NCBI RefSeq assembly: GCF_025363195.1
Contig: NZ_JANYEK010000079.1
Coordinates: 31,999-95,998 of the forward strand
Direction of reading: 5' to 3'
Length of the DNA stretch: 64,000 bases
Source: Sphingomonas sp.
GTDB lineage: Bacteria > Pseudomonadota > Alphaproteobacteria > Sphingomonadales > Sphingomonadaceae
In this document: positions 36,684-46,748 of the stretch, in pieces
Position numbering within the stretch: the first letter of the stretch is position 1
Layout of the letters: each line of letters opens with the position of its first letter
The notes under the pieces: model-generated
What the model was told of the DNA's origin: nothing
The model's input: only the letters and a program-made list of their open reading frames with translations
The model's database searches: none
Translations under genes and position numbers: made by a program

Positions 36684-37127
36684 ATGAAATACTATTCCCA
36701 GGCCGCCGAGGTGCTCGAGCGCATTCCCACCGACTTCCTGCTGCTTGGCGCGCGTTTCGGGGCGGCGGCGATCTTCTTCCTGTCGGGGCGCACCAAGGTC
36801 GATGGGTTCCTGCACATCACCGACGCGACCTATTCGCTGTTCGAAACCGAATATACCGTGCCGCTATTGCCGCCGCACATCTCGGCCTATCTCTCGACCT
36901 ATGGCGAGCATCTGTTCCCGATCCTGCTCGTACTCGGCCTGTTCACCCGCGTCGGCGCGCTCGGCCTGCTCGGCATGACGGCGGTGGTCGAGATCTTCGT
37001 CTATCCCGAAGCTTGGCCGACGCATCTTAGCTGGGCCGCGATCCTGCTGCCGTTGATCGCGCGGGGCGGTGGCCGCTGGACGCTCGACGCGCTGTTCGGG
37101 ATCGATCGTCCACGCGGCATATCCTGA
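36684..37127 (+). CDS. bufD1: DoxX family membrane protein of the bufferin-1 operon
   Basis: 147 aa with four hydrophobic segments (for example [22 protein letters not shown]). DoxX proteins are small inner-membrane proteins that occur in many bufferin/MbnH-type and thiosulfate operons; the molecular role is unclear. It lies 34 bp after bufC1 and ends the operon. The gene pattern A1-B1-C1-D1 is the one known from Caulobacter. Confidence 0.88.
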   Translation: MKYYSQAAEVLERIPTDFLLLGARFGAAAIFFLSGRTKVDGFLHITDATYSLFETEYTVPLLPPHISAYLSTYGEHLFPILLVLGLFTRVGALGLLGMTAVVEIFVYPEAWPTHLSWAAILLPLIARGGGRWTLDALFGIDRPRGIS

Positions 37128-37434
37128 AATTCCGCCCGGCACCTCGTAAAGGCCGACCGAGCCGATACGACCCCAAGGAAGGCGACGGCACTGCGCACCG
37201 CGGTATAAGCGCCGACGCGAAGCGTTGCGGCGGTGTCTTTCATTGGTCTCTCCACCGCGTATACCGACCTGAGTGATACGTCAGGATCGGACTGGCATCC
37301 CCTACTAAAGAATGCGAGTATCAAATGGTATTGTTTGATAGTACCAATTCTTGGCTAGACCGGAATAGGTCGATTGGTCGAAGTATGACCGCAGCGGCGT
37401 AGCTCTTCCCCATAGGACAGGATGAAGCCCGACG
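37128..37434. other. 307-bp region between bufD1 and the fucosidase
   Basis: It holds the candidate operator at 37326 and a minus-strand ORF (start 37243, with GGAGAG before it) whose first residues MKDTAATLRVGAYTAVRSAV resemble a sphingomonad signal peptide but lead nowhere. It may be a gene remnant. No terminator was recognised behind bufD1. Confidence 0.45.
37326..37346 (+). promoter_or_regulatory. Candidate operator TGGTA-N11-TACCA upstream of the fucosidase
   Basis: TGGTATTGTTTGATAGTACCA is a partial palindrome, with an overlapping repeat TATCAAA / TTTGATA (37319-37340). TGGTA/TACCA half-sites are common in GntR- or LacI-type operators for sugar genes. It lies 89 bp upstream of the GH29 start. 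Confidence 0.45.
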
Positions 37435-39353
37435 ATGACGCATGAAGTGACCCGCCGTGCGCTGATCGCCGGAACCGTCACCCTGACCGCTGCCACGACT
37501 GCGACTCCTGCGCTGGGTCGTATGACGGTCGGCGGAGCACCAAAGCCTTGGGGGGCGCTGCCCACCGCCCGTCAGGTCGCGTGGCACAAGCGCAAGATGT
37601 ATGGGTTCATCCACTTCGCCATCAACACCTTCGTCGACAAGGAATGGGGGTATGGGGATGAGGATCCCAAGGTCTTCGACCCGACCGCCTTCGACCCCGA
37701 CCAGATCGTCGCGGCGGCCAAAGCGGGGGCGCTCGACGGGTTGATCCTGACGGCCAAGCACCATGACGGATTCTGTTTGTGGCCATCGTCGCTGACCGAG
37801 CATTCGATCAAGAACAGCCCCTATAAGAACGGCAAGGGAAATATCGTGCGTGAGCTAGGCGATGCCTGCCGACGCGGTGGGATTCCGTTCGGCATCTATC
37901 TGTCGCCTTGGGATCGCAACCATGCCGACTATGGCCGCCCGGCCTATATAGACTATTTCCGCGCGCAATTGACCGATCTGTGCACCAATTATGGCGAGTT
38001 GTTCGAAGTGTGGTTCGATGGCGCGAACGGTGGGGACGGCTACTATGGCGGCGCGCGCAAACGCCGCCAGATCGATGCCGTCCCTTATTATAATTGGCCC
38101 TCGATCGTGTCGCTGGTTCACACGTTGCAGCCGATGGCCTGCACTTTCGATCCGCTCGGTGCCGATCTTCGTTGGGTCGGCAATGAGCACGGTTTTGCCG
38201 GCGATCCGTGTTGGCCGACCATGCCAACGCGCCGTATGACGAGAGGCTTGGCAATTCCGGACTGCGCGGCGGCGAGATCTGGTGGCCGGCGGAAACCGAT
38301 GTTTCGATCCGGCCCGGCTGGTTCTATCACGAAGACGAGGATGCGCAGGTCAAGACGCCGGTGCAGTTGGTCAGGATGTTCGAAGACTCGGTCGGGCGCG
38401 GCAGCAATTTGCTGCTCAACATCCCGCCCGACCAGCGCGGGATCATTTTTGAACCCGATGTCGCCTCGCTCACCGCGTTCGGCGAAGCGATCCACGCCAG
38501 TTACGCGCGCGATTTGGCGCAAGGGGCGGTGGCGCAGGCCTCGGTCGAACGCGGCCCGCATTTTTCAGCCGCCAAGGTGCTCGATGGCCGGGAAGATACC
38601 TATTGGAGCACACCGGATGGCGTCACCACGCCGTCGCTGACGCTGGATCTTCCGCCGGGTCGCGCATTCGATCTGATCCGGATCGCCGAATATCTGCCGC
38701 TTGGCGTGCGGGTCACGCGGTTCGCGGTCGATGTAGAAGAGGGGACGAAAGGCTGGCGCGAGATCGCCGATCACGAATGCATCGGCGCACAGCGGATCAT
38801 TCGCTTGCCCGCACCGGTTACGACACGGCGGCTGAGGCTGCGCATCGTCGATGCGCCGGTTTGCCCTGCCATCACCGAAATCGCCCTGTTCCGCAGCGTC
38901 GCGCCGCGCGTGGTCCCGCGGATCCGGTCCAAAAACGCCGCCCTGCTCGATCGTTCGGCGTGGCGGATCATCGCGTCCAGCGCCCCTGGGGCCGAGGCGA
39001 TCCTCGATGGCGATGCGACCACCCCCTGGCAGGCCGGGCCGACGACGTCGCTCACGATCGATCTGGGCAAGGTGGAGCGGATGTCGGGCTTCACCCTTAC
39101 GCCCTTGCGCGATGTCACGGAGAAGTCTGGCCCACCGGCGCGCTACGCGGTCGAGACGAGCCTCGATGGCAAGCACTGGCAACCGCTGAAGGATGGGGAA
39201 TTTTCGAACATTGCCAACGCGCGGCAAACGCAGCGCGTGCGCTTCGACAGCATCGCATCGGGGCGAATGCTGCGCTTCACCTTTCCGCTGGTGGCGACCG
39301 CGGCGCCGACCATCGCGATTGCCGAAATCGGAGCCTTCGCAGCACCAAATTGA
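37435..39353 (+). pseudogene. GH29 alpha-L-fucosidase with F5/8-type domains, frameshifted
   Basis: The N-terminal reading frame (37435 to about 38223) gives a signal peptide with twin Arg (TRRALIAGTVTLTAATTATPALG), then GH29 motifs such as KMYGFIHFAINTFVDKEWGYG, TAKHHDGFCLWPS, GIYLSPWDRN and LFEVWFDGANGG. At ATGCC (38221-38225) the frame breaks. The continuation NAPYDERLGNSGLRGGEIWWPAE lies one frame off (38208..39353) and runs cleanly through a catalytic-domain end and discoidin-like C-terminal modules. One missing base between GACCATGCC and AACGCG explains it. Both parts keep coding character, so it is either a very recent mutation or a sequencing error. It would remove fucose from glycans. 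Confidence 0.85.
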
Positions 39354-39658
39354 TATACTGAACCAAACCAGTGATCCTGGCCTGCGGCCTCAGCCGAGCT
39401 TGTCGGATTCAGCGGATTTTCGTGTGCAGGCTAATCTCGCCAGCTCGTTCGTGTGCAGCGCCGTCTCGCCATCGATCGACTCCGTCTGCCAGGACTTGCC
39501 TCATAATGCGTCTTTCCATCCCGACGAAAGGATCGCATCATCACATCGTGGCATCAAACAGGGGCATCAAGCAGGGGCATCGAACACCTGTCCGATACGT
39601 CATGAAATAGCAGCATTCGGTTGGTAAAATTATCAATTCCCAGGATGATGGAAAACTT
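39354..39658. other. 305-bp intergenic region before the phosphoesterase gene
   Basis: Contains a short tandem repeat (listed separately) and no convincing gene or terminator. Confidence 0.5.
39550..39588. repeat. Three tandem 13-mers
   Basis: GGCATCAAACAGG, GGCATCAAGCAGG and GGCATCGAACACC follow each other without gaps, about 70 bp before the start of the next gene. Function unknown; possibly a short regulator-binding array or slippage product. Confidence 0.6.
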
Positions 39659-42478
39659 ATGAGCCGGTTCCTGATGACACCCCTGGTCGCCATATTGTGG
39701 CCGTCGCTCGCGTTCGGGCAGGCACTGCCGACGGGACAGCGCTTGACTCCGCTCGCGGCACCGCAGGCGCATTTCGAGCCTCTGGTCGCGCACGTCGGCC
39801 CCAATCCCGATTTTAACGCCGATGGCGCAGCGGCCATCGCGCGCAGCCCCGATGGCCGACAGATGCTGGTGCTCACCAGCGGCTTCAACCGATATAACGG
39901 CCCCGACGGGAAGACCGTCGCCGCGCAGTCGACGCAGTATATTTTTCGCTATGCCATCGACAAGCATGGCAGCAGATTGCGTCAGACCCTGACCGTGCCG
40001 AACAGCTTTTCCGGGATTGCCTGGCTACCCAATGGCCGCGGTTTCGTGGTCGGCGGCGGCGTCGACGATACTGTGCACGTCTTTGTCGACACGCCGAGCG
40101 GGTTTGCCGAACAGGGTAAGCCGATCGCGCTTGGCCATGTTGCGGGCAACGGCGCGGACGTGAAGCCTCAGGCGGCGGGGATCGCGGTCAGCCGCGACGG
40201 AGCCCGCGCGCTGGTCGCCAATTATTACAACGACTCGGTCAGCTTGGTCGATCTGCCGTCGCGCCGGGTCGTGAAGGAACTTGACCTTCGTCCGGGCAAG
40301 ATCTCGCGCGCAGCCGCAGGCACGCCGGGCGGCGAATTCCCGTTTGCGATCAGTTGGACGGCAGACGACCGTGCCTGGGTCTCCGCCCCGCGGGATCGCC
40401 AGATCGTGATCGTTGCGATCGACGGTGATGCCTTGCGCGTCACCGGTCGGATCAGGACGCTGGGCGAGCCGACGGCGCTGCTTGCCGATCCCGGCACGCA
40501 CCGCCTGTTCGCGACCGAGGACAATGCCGATCGCCTCGCAATTATCGATACCGCCTCGAGCCAGTTGATCGCCGAGCCACGCCTCGGTCTTCCGCCGACG
40601 CTGTCATCGGCAACGCCATTGGGCAAAGGCCTGAACGTCAATGGCCTCACCATGCTGCCGGACAAACGTCTGCTGGTGACGATGGGGGGCATCAATGCCG
40701 TGGCGATCGTCGCGCCATCGGCACATGGTGTCGAGGTCCAGGGCATGGTGCCCACCGGATGGTATCCCAGCGCAGTCACGGCCAGCCTGGACGGGCGACG
40801 CGTGTTCGTCGTCAATCGCAAGAGCCCGCCCGGTCCCAACCCGCTCGGCTGTGCGCCGAAGCTCGCAATCTATCGCGGCCAGCCCAATGCCTGCGGTGCC
40901 GCCAATCAATATATCTTCCAGCTCGAAAAGGCCGGGCTGCTCCAATTCCCGCTGCCGAACGCCCGCGCGTTGGCCGCGACGACGTTGCAGGTGGCGGACA
41001 ATCTGGGGCTGGAACAACCGCGTGAGCGTGCGGCGGCCGAAGCGGCGATGGTCGCGGTCCGGGCGCGCATCAAGCACGTGGTGTTCATCGTCAAAGAAAA
41101 CCGGACGTATGATCAGGTGCTGGGCGATCTCGACGTCGGCAATGGTGATCCGCGATTGGCCATCCTTGGTCGGCCGCTATCGCCCAACCACCACGCCCTC
41201 GCCCGGAAGTTCGTGACGCTCGACAATTTCTACGATTCCGGCGAGCAGTCCAGCACCGGCTGGACGTGGACCACCGCGGGCCGGGTCACCGACCTGCTCG
41301 AAAAGACCGCACCCGTAAACTATGCGGCCCGCGGGCTTGGCTATGAAGCAGAAGAGGCCGATCGGTTCGTCTATACCCAGCAGACCCCGGCCGAACGCCA
41401 TGCCACCAATCCCGCGCTGTCGACCGATCCCGATCTGATGCCCGGGCCAGCCCTGTTGACCGCCCCGGACGCCGATGACGACGACGACCACGGTCAAGGC
41501 TTCTTGTGGGATGCGGCGATCAGGAAAGGTCTTAGTGTTCGCAACTATGGCTTCTCCGATGCCTCGATCTACGATGCGGGCAAGCCGGGAGACGTGGTTC
41601 CCGCGCGCGAGCCGTGGAAGACGCATACCCGCATTTACACTCCCGGCGATCGTCTTCTCGCCAGTCGCAGCGACCCCTATTTTCGCGGGTTCGATCAGCG
41701 TCTGGCCGACTATTGGCGCGTTCTCGAATGGCAGCGGGAATATGCCGATCAGCAACTCAAGGGAACGGTGCCCACGCTCACCCTGCTGCGATTGAGCCAT
41801 GACCATTTTGGTGATTTCGACACCGCGATCGACGGGGTGAACACCGTCGAGACGGAAATGGCCGACAACGACTATGCCATCGGCCAGGTCGTCGAGACCA
41901 TCGCCAACGGTAAAGCAGCGGGCTCGACGCTCGTCTTCATGATCGAAGACGACGCGCAAAACGGTGCCGATCATGTCGACGCTCGCCGGTCCATCGCGTT
42001 GGTCGCCGGCGCAACGGTTCGACACGATGCGGTCGTGTCCACCCGGTACACGACGGTGAACATGCTCCGCACGATCGAAAGCGTGCTCGGGCTTGCACCG
42101 CTGGGCCTGAATGACGGGCTGGCAGCGCCGATGGCCGACCTGTTCGATCCGACGACGACGGACTGGAGCTATCACGCGGTGGCCGCCGACGTGCTGCGGG
42201 GGACCGCCTTGCCGATTGCAGCGGATCGGTTCGTGCAGGGGAAGACGGCTTCGACCTCTTGCCCGTCGCGCAGCGCGGCTTGGTGGGCGGCATCGATGAA
42301 GGGACAAGATTTTAGCGTCGAGGATCATCTCGATACCGCCCGCTTCAACGCGTCGTTATGGGCCGGATTGGGTCAAGGTCCCGAACCGACATCCCGCGGC
42401 GCCGCGGACTTGCGGTCAAATCGCACCGCACTGCTAGCCAACACGCCGGTGTGTTTGCAGACGCCGCAGGACCGCTAG
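39659..42478 (+). CDS. YncE-like beta-propeller fused to a phosphoesterase domain
   Basis: 939 aa. A signal peptide (MSRFLMTPLVAILWPSLAFGQA) is followed by a seven-bladed YncE/WD-like propeller up to about residue 460 (AIARSPDGRQML, GIAWLPNGRGFVVGG, GIAVSRDGARALVANYYNDSVSLVDL). A phosphoesterase/alkaline-phosphatase-superfamily domain follows: VVFIVKENRTYDQVLGDL with a metal-ligand Glu-Asn-Arg-Thr-Tyr, DNFYDSGEQSSTGW, LLRLSHDHFGDF and MIEDDAQNGADHVDARRS. The architecture is known as 'bifunctional YncE family protein/alkaline phosphatase family protein'. It is probably periplasmic; the phosphate substrate is unknown. Confidence 0.9.
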   Translation: MSRFLMTPLVAILWPSLAFGQALPTGQRLTPLAAPQAHFEPLVAHVGPNPDFNADGAAAIARSPDGRQMLVLTSGFNRYNGPDGKTVAAQSTQYIFRYAIDKHGSRLRQTLTVPNSFSGIAWLPNGRGFVVGGGVDDTVHVFVDTPSGFAEQGKPIALGHVAGNGADVKPQAAGIAVSRDGARALVANYYNDSVSLVDLPSRRVVKELDLRPGKISRAAAGTPGGEFPFAISWTADDRAWVSAPRDRQIVIVAIDGDALRVTGRIRTLGEPTALLADPGTHRLFATEDNADRLAIIDTASSQLIAEPRLGLPPTLSSATPLGKGLNVNGLTMLPDKRLLVTMGGINAVAIVAPSAHGVEVQGMVPTGWYPSAVTASLDGRRVFVVNRKSPPGPNPLGCAPKLAIYRGQPNACGAANQYIFQLEKAGLLQFPLPNARALAATTLQVADNLGLEQPRERAAAEAAMVAVRARIKHVVFIVKENRTYDQVLGDLDVGNGDPRLAILGRPLSPNHHALARKFVTLDNFYDSGEQSSTGWTWTTAGRVTDLLEKTAPVNYAARGLGYEAEEADRFVYTQQTPAERHATNPALSTDPDLMPGPALLTAPDADDDDDHGQGFLWDAAIRKGLSVRNYGFSDASIYDAGKPGDVVPAREPWKTHTRIYTPGDRLLASRSDPYFRGFDQRLADYWRVLEWQREYADQQLKGTVPTLTLLRLSHDHFGDFDTAIDGVNTVETEMADNDYAIGQVVETIANGKAAGSTLVFMIEDDAQNGADHVDARRSIALVAGATVRHDAVVSTRYTTVNMLRTIESVLGLAPLGLNDGLAAPMADLFDPTTTDWSYHAVAADVLRGTALPIAADRFVQGKTASTSCPSRSAAWWAASMKGQDFSVEDHLDTARFNASLWAGLGQGPEPTSRGAADLRSNRTALLANTPVCLQTPQDR

Positions 42479-42776
42479 ATCGCACGACCGAGATGCTGGA
42501 TGGGCGTCGGCTTCCCACGGCGGGTTCGGCGGCCGGTCGCAACACTTCGTTCTTAAACTGAGAACGGGTGCGGGCCGGTCGATCCGGAACAGGCGACATA
42601 AGGTCGTCCCATACGATCCTGAGATCGTTGCTCGAGACACGCGGCAGGATGTGCCGAGGGTCGACAGCGCCCCGTTCGCAGCGGACCGCTGCCAGCTCAT
42701 TTTCCCAATAACCCGGTCGTTGACACCGTGCACGTCGTCGCATCTATTCCTCCAAGCTAACCAGAGGGGAAACTTC
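42479..42776. other. 298-bp intergenic region before the second S15 hydrolase
   Basis: No gene, terminator or clear promoter was recognised. The track's start at 42651 in frame with the hydrolase is only an upstream extension. Confidence 0.4.
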
Positions 42777-44648
42777 ATGCGACACCGCAACGCATTGATC
42801 GGGGCGACGGCGCTTGCCGTGCTGGCCATGTCGCCGTCCGGCGCCCGCCCGCAAGCCGCGCCTCCGGCCCCCGTCGTCGCCGAATCGCCGTTCAGCTATG
42901 AGGAGGTGATGGTGCCGATGCGTGACGGGGCCAGGATGCAGACTGTCATCCTCCGCCCGCTGGGGGCGAAGGGGCCGCTGCCGATCCTGCTGCAGCGCAC
43001 GCCGTATGGCGTTCCCGGCTCGGCACCGCCCGCCGTGCCGCGCAGCTGGAAGATGCTCGCCGAGGACGGGTATATCTTCGTCTTCCAGTCGATGCGCGGG
43101 CGCTTCAAGTCGGATGGGGTGTTCACGCTGTCGACCGCCGTCCACCCGAAAGATCCGAAGGCGGTGGACGAGGCGACCGACGCCTATGATGCGATCGACT
43201 GGCTGGTGAAGAACGTGCCCGGCAACAGCGGCAAGGTCGGGATGTGGGGCGTGTCCTATCCCGGGTTCGCCGCCGCCGTCGCGCTCGCCCACCCGCATCC
43301 CGCGCTGAAGGCGGTCAGCCCCCAAGCCGCCTGGATCGATTACTGGCAGTCGGATGATCTCCACCGCAACGGCGCGTTGCGGCTGAGCTATGCGACCGAC
43401 TGGGTGTCGTCGCTGCAGCTCGACAAGACGCAGAACAAGGATTTCATCTACCCCGTCCCCGACACCTATGATTTCTTCCTCGAAAAGGGGAATGCCGCGG
43501 CGATCGACCGGGACTATTTCAAGGGCGCGGTGCCGATGTTCACCGCGTTGCTCGACCATCCCGATCATGACAGCTTCTACACCGCGCAACGCTGGACCGA
43601 CACGCTCGGCAAAACCACGGTGCCGACGCTGAACGTCACCGGCTTCTGGGATCAGGAGGATCCGTGGGGATCGTGGCAGATCTATTTCCGTCAGGCGAAG
43701 AACGACCCAAATCATCTCGCGCAGATCGTCTCCGGCCCGTGGAATCACGGCGGCTGGCAGGGCAAGGGCGATATGCTCGGCGGCATCCCGATCGGCACCG
43801 AAAGCGGCACCGAATTCCAGAACGAGATCCAGGCACCGTTTTTCCGCTATTGGCTACACGACACCGGCAAGCGACCCGACTTCGCCGCGAAGATGTTCGA
43901 GTCCGGATCATGGCGGTGGAAGACCTATACCGCGTGGCCGCCCAAGGGTGCGGTGGCGAGCGACCTGTATCTGCATGCCGACGGTTCGCTGTCCTTCACC
44001 GCGCCTGCCGCCACCGAGGGGTGCCGCGATTATGTGTCCGATCCGGCCAATCCGGTGCCGTTCCGCCGCCGCCCGATGACCGGCACCTATATCTCGCCGG
44101 ACTGGCGATCGTGGGAATCGGACGACCAGCGCTTCGTCGATCATCGCCCCGACGTGCTGAGCTATGTCACCGCGCCGCTCGACCACGATTTGACCGTCAC
44201 CGGCACGCTCGCCGCCACGCTGATGGCCTCGACCAGCGGCACCGACAGCGATTTCGTCGTCAAGCTGATCGATGTTTTGCCTTATGATAGCGACAAGACC
44301 GATCCGGCGCTCGGCAAGCTCGGCGATTATGCGAAGACGCTCAACGGCTACCAATTGCCGGTCGCGATGGACGTCCGGCGCGGGCGCTTCCTCGCCAGCG
44401 ATACCGCGCCGCAGCCGCTCGTTCCGGGCAAGGTGACGCAGTGGGACGTACCGTTGCGCGACCACGATCATGTCTTCAAGGCGGGACACCGCATCATGGT
44501 GCAGGTACAATCGAGCTGGTTTCCGATGATCGATCGCAATCCGCAGAGCTTCGTCCCCAACATCGCCCGCGCGCCCGCCTCGGCCTACGTCAAGGCGACG
44601 CAGAAGGTGTGTGCGGGGTCGAAGATCGTGCTGCCGGTGATGCGATAG
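42777..44648 (+). CDS. CocE/NonD family hydrolase (S15 type)
   Basis: 623 aa from ATG 42777, with AGAGGGGA upstream; the track extension from 42651 is discarded. The signal peptide MRHRNALIGATALAVLAMSPSGA suggests secretion. The S15 core shows PILLQRTPYGVPG, FVFQSMRGRFKSDGVF, nucleophile region GMWGVSYPGFAAAV, GPWNHGGWQGKG, and a C-terminal PepX_C jelly-roll (DVRRGRFLASDTAPQPLVPG). It is related to but distinct from the hydrolase at 16274. Typical reactions: acyl ester, glutaryl or X-Pro bond hydrolysis. Confidence 0.92.
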   Translation: MRHRNALIGATALAVLAMSPSGARPQAAPPAPVVAESPFSYEEVMVPMRDGARMQTVILRPLGAKGPLPILLQRTPYGVPGSAPPAVPRSWKMLAEDGYIFVFQSMRGRFKSDGVFTLSTAVHPKDPKAVDEATDAYDAIDWLVKNVPGNSGKVGMWGVSYPGFAAAVALAHPHPALKAVSPQAAWIDYWQSDDLHRNGALRLSYATDWVSSLQLDKTQNKDFIYPVPDTYDFFLEKGNAAAIDRDYFKGAVPMFTALLDHPDHDSFYTAQRWTDTLGKTTVPTLNVTGFWDQEDPWGSWQIYFRQAKNDPNHLAQIVSGPWNHGGWQGKGDMLGGIPIGTESGTEFQNEIQAPFFRYWLHDTGKRPDFAAKMFESGSWRWKTYTAWPPKGAVASDLYLHADGSLSFTAPAATEGCRDYVSDPANPVPFRRRPMTGTYISPDWRSWESDDQRFVDHRPDVLSYVTAPLDHDLTVTGTLAATLMASTSGTDSDFVVKLIDVLPYDSDKTDPALGKLGDYAKTLNGYQLPVAMDVRRGRFLASDTAPQPLVPGKVTQWDVPLRDHDHVFKAGHRIMVQVQSSWFPMIDRNPQSFVPNIARAPASAYVKATQKVCAGSKIVLPVMR

Positions 44649-44696
44649 GCTTGCGCGGTATCGTCCCCCGGACTTTACCCCGCCTTACTCACTACC

Positions 44697-44817
44697 GCTT
44701 GTGTCTTTCCCGGCGAAAGCCGGGGCCCAGTTACCAAGCTTTTGGTTGGGATGGGAATCCCTCGGTCACGACGATCCTTGCAACTGCATTCCCGCTTTCG
44801 CCGGGGAAGCGGCCTTG
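44697..44817. repeat. Palindromic intergenic repeat between S15 hydrolase and ABC permease
   Basis: Contains CCCGGCGAAAGCCGGGG (44709) and CCCGCTTTCGCCGGGG (44790) in opposite orientation, separated by ~60 bp. The GCTTTCGCCGGG core is a repeat motif common in sphingomonad genomes. It sits between convergent genes and may act as a terminator. Confidence 0.75.
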
Positions 44818-44856
44818 TGAGAAGATGGGTATCTACCGATCGAGACGGCCTGCGCC

Positions 44857-45648
44857 TCAGTTCTTCATCCGCCAGCCGGTGCGGAAGATCACCGCGATCA
44901 CGCCCAGACACAGCAGCATGAACAACGCCGTCACGCCGAGGCTCACGCCCACGCTGACATCGCCCTTGTCGAAGAATGCCCAGCGGAACCCGCTGACCAG
45001 ATAGACCACCGGGTTGAACAGGCTCACCGTCCGCCACGGCTGCGGCAGCATGTCGATCGAATAGAAGGCGCCGCCGAGGAACGTCAGCGGGGTGATCAGC
45101 AAGGCCGGTACGAACGAGAGTTGCTCGAACCCCTTGGCCCACACGCCGATGATGAAACCGAACAGGCTGAACGTCACGCTGGTCAGCACCAGAAACGCGA
45201 GCATCGCCAGCGGATGCGCGATCGGCAGCGGCACGAACAGCATCGCGGTCGCCAGGATGATGAGCCCGAGGATCACCGACTTGGTCGCCGCCGCGCCGAC
45301 ATAGCCCAGCACCATCTCCATCGCCGACACGGGCGCGGAGAGCAATTCGTAGATCGTCCCGGTGAATTTGGGGAAGTAGATGCCGATCGACGCGTTCGAG
45401 ATGCTCTGCGTCAACAGCGACAGCATGATGAGGCCGGGGACGATGAAGCTGCCATAGCCGACGCCGTCCACGCTCTGCATCCGGCTGCCGATCGCGCCGC
45501 CGAACACGACGAAATACAGCGAGGTGGTGATGACCGGCGTCGCCACGCTCTGCCAGATGGTGCGCAGGGCCCGCGCCATCTCGAAGCGATAGATCGCCCA
45601 TACGCCGTGGGTGTTGAAGGCGGGCGCGTTGAAAGCGGGGGCGCTCAT
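44857..45648 (-). CDS. ABC-2 type transporter permease
   Basis: 263 aa from ATG 45648, overlapping the ATPase stop (ATGA). Six membrane spans are evident: [96 protein letters not shown] and [17 protein letters not shown]. The ABC-2 signature segment [22 protein letters not shown] is clear. It forms an exporter with the ATPase encoded just upstream. Similar pairs export drugs, polysaccharide or lipid; the substrate cannot be deduced. Confidence 0.92.
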   Translation of the reverse strand: MSAPAFNAPAFNTHGVWAIYRFEMARALRTIWQSVATPVITTSLYFVVFGGAIGSRMQSVDGVGYGSFIVPGLIMLSLLTQSISNASIGIYFPKFTGTIYELLSAPVSAMEMVLGYVGAAATKSVILGLIILATAMLFVPLPIAHPLAMLAFLVLTSVTFSLFGFIIGVWAKGFEQLSFVPALLITPLTFLGGAFYSIDMLPQPWRTVSLFNPVVYLVSGFRWAFFDKGDVSVGVSLGVTALFMLLCLGVIAVIFRTGWRMKN

Positions 45649-46574
45649 GCTGGTGCTCCCGGTGCGGAAACGAGATCGACGAAGATGTCCTCGAGCGACG
45701 ATCGTTCGGTTTCGAGATCCTTGAAACCGATGCCGAGTTCGCCGAGCCTGGCGAGCAATGCCGGGATATGTTCGTCCTCGGCGTTGAAGGTGTAGCGCAA
45801 TTTCGCGCCATCCTCCTCCAGCGCCACGTCCCATTCGCCGAGTTCGGCCGGCACGGCGTTCAAGGGTTCGGACAGCACGATGTGCATTTGGCGCTTGCCG
45901 AGCCGCTTCATCAGTTCGGCCTTGCGTTCGACCAGCATCAGCTTGCCATTGGCGATCACACCGACGCGGTCGGCCATCTCCTCGGCCTCCTCGATATAAT
46001 GCGTGGTGAGGATGATCGTGACGCCCTTGTCGCGCAGCTTGTGGATCAACTTCCACATGTCGCGGCGCAACGACACGTCGACACCGGCGGTCGGCTCGTC
46101 GAGGAACAGCACTTCCGGTTCGTGGCTCAGCGCCTTGGCGATCAGCACGCGGCGCTTCATCCCGCCGGAAAGCTCGCGGATCTTGGCATCGCGCTTGTCC
46201 CACAAGGACAGGTCGCGCAGAATTTCCTCGATATACCCATCATGCCCGGATTTGCCGAACAGGCGGCGGCTGAATTTCACCGTCGCCAGCACGGTCTCGA
46301 ACATGTCGACCGACAATTCCTGCGGCACCAGGCCGATGCTGCGGCGCGTCGCGCGGTAATCGCGGATCGCATCGTGGCCCATTACCGTGACCGTGCCCGA
46401 AGACGGCGTGACGATGCCGCAGATGATGCTGATCAACGTCGTCTTGCCCGCGCCGTTCGGGCCGAGCAACGCGAAGATCTCGCCCTTGGAAATGTCGAGG
46501 TCGATCGGCGACAATGCGACGGTGCCGGACCCATAGGTCTTCGACACACCGGCGATGGAAAGAATGGTGTCCAC
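45645..46574 (-). CDS. ABC transporter ATP-binding protein
   Basis: 309 aa from GTG 46574, with AAGGGG upstream. Walker [11 protein letters not shown], signature LSGGMKRRV, Walker [12 protein letters not shown] and the H-loop [12 protein letters not shown] are all present. The ~70-residue C-terminal extension ([19 protein letters not shown]...) is typical of ABC-2 exporters of the CcmA/NatA group. Translationally coupled to the permease gene. Confidence 0.95.
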   Translation of the reverse strand: MDTILSIAGVSKTYGSGTVALSPIDLDISKGEIFALLGPNGAGKTTLISIICGIVTPSSGTVTVMGHDAIRDYRATRRSIGLVPQELSVDMFETVLATVKFSRRLFGKSGHDGYIEEILRDLSLWDKRDAKIRELSGGMKRRVLIAKALSHEPEVLFLDEPTAGVDVSLRRDMWKLIHKLRDKGVTIILTTHYIEEAEEMADRVGVIANGKLMLVERKAELMKRLGKRQMHIVLSEPLNAVPAELGEWDVALEEDGAKLRYTFNAEDEHIPALLARLGELGIGFKDLETERSSLEDIFVDLVSAPGAPA

Positions 46575-46748
46575 AAGGTCCCCTTTGCAAGCCGCTGAAG
46601 TAAGGGCGGGGGGCGACGGGTACAACCAGCGCCCGTTTCGGGTCGGCCCGCAGTGCGAGCGGTGGCAGCAACCCGTTAAGCCCTGATCGGCTATGCGCGG
46701 GGGTGGCCGGTTTGATCGAATCGGTTTTGCCCGGAGCCCAGGCCAAGC

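Noticed and set aside
37001-37243. Minus-strand ORF beginning MKDTAATLRVGAYTAVRSAV with GGAGAG before it
   Set aside because: Start and leader look real, but the rest overlaps bufD1 and has no recognisable content. At most a remnant of a secreted or TonB-type protein.
42651-42776. Upstream extension of the second S15 hydrolase
   Set aside because: The signal peptide and ribosome site point to ATG 42777.
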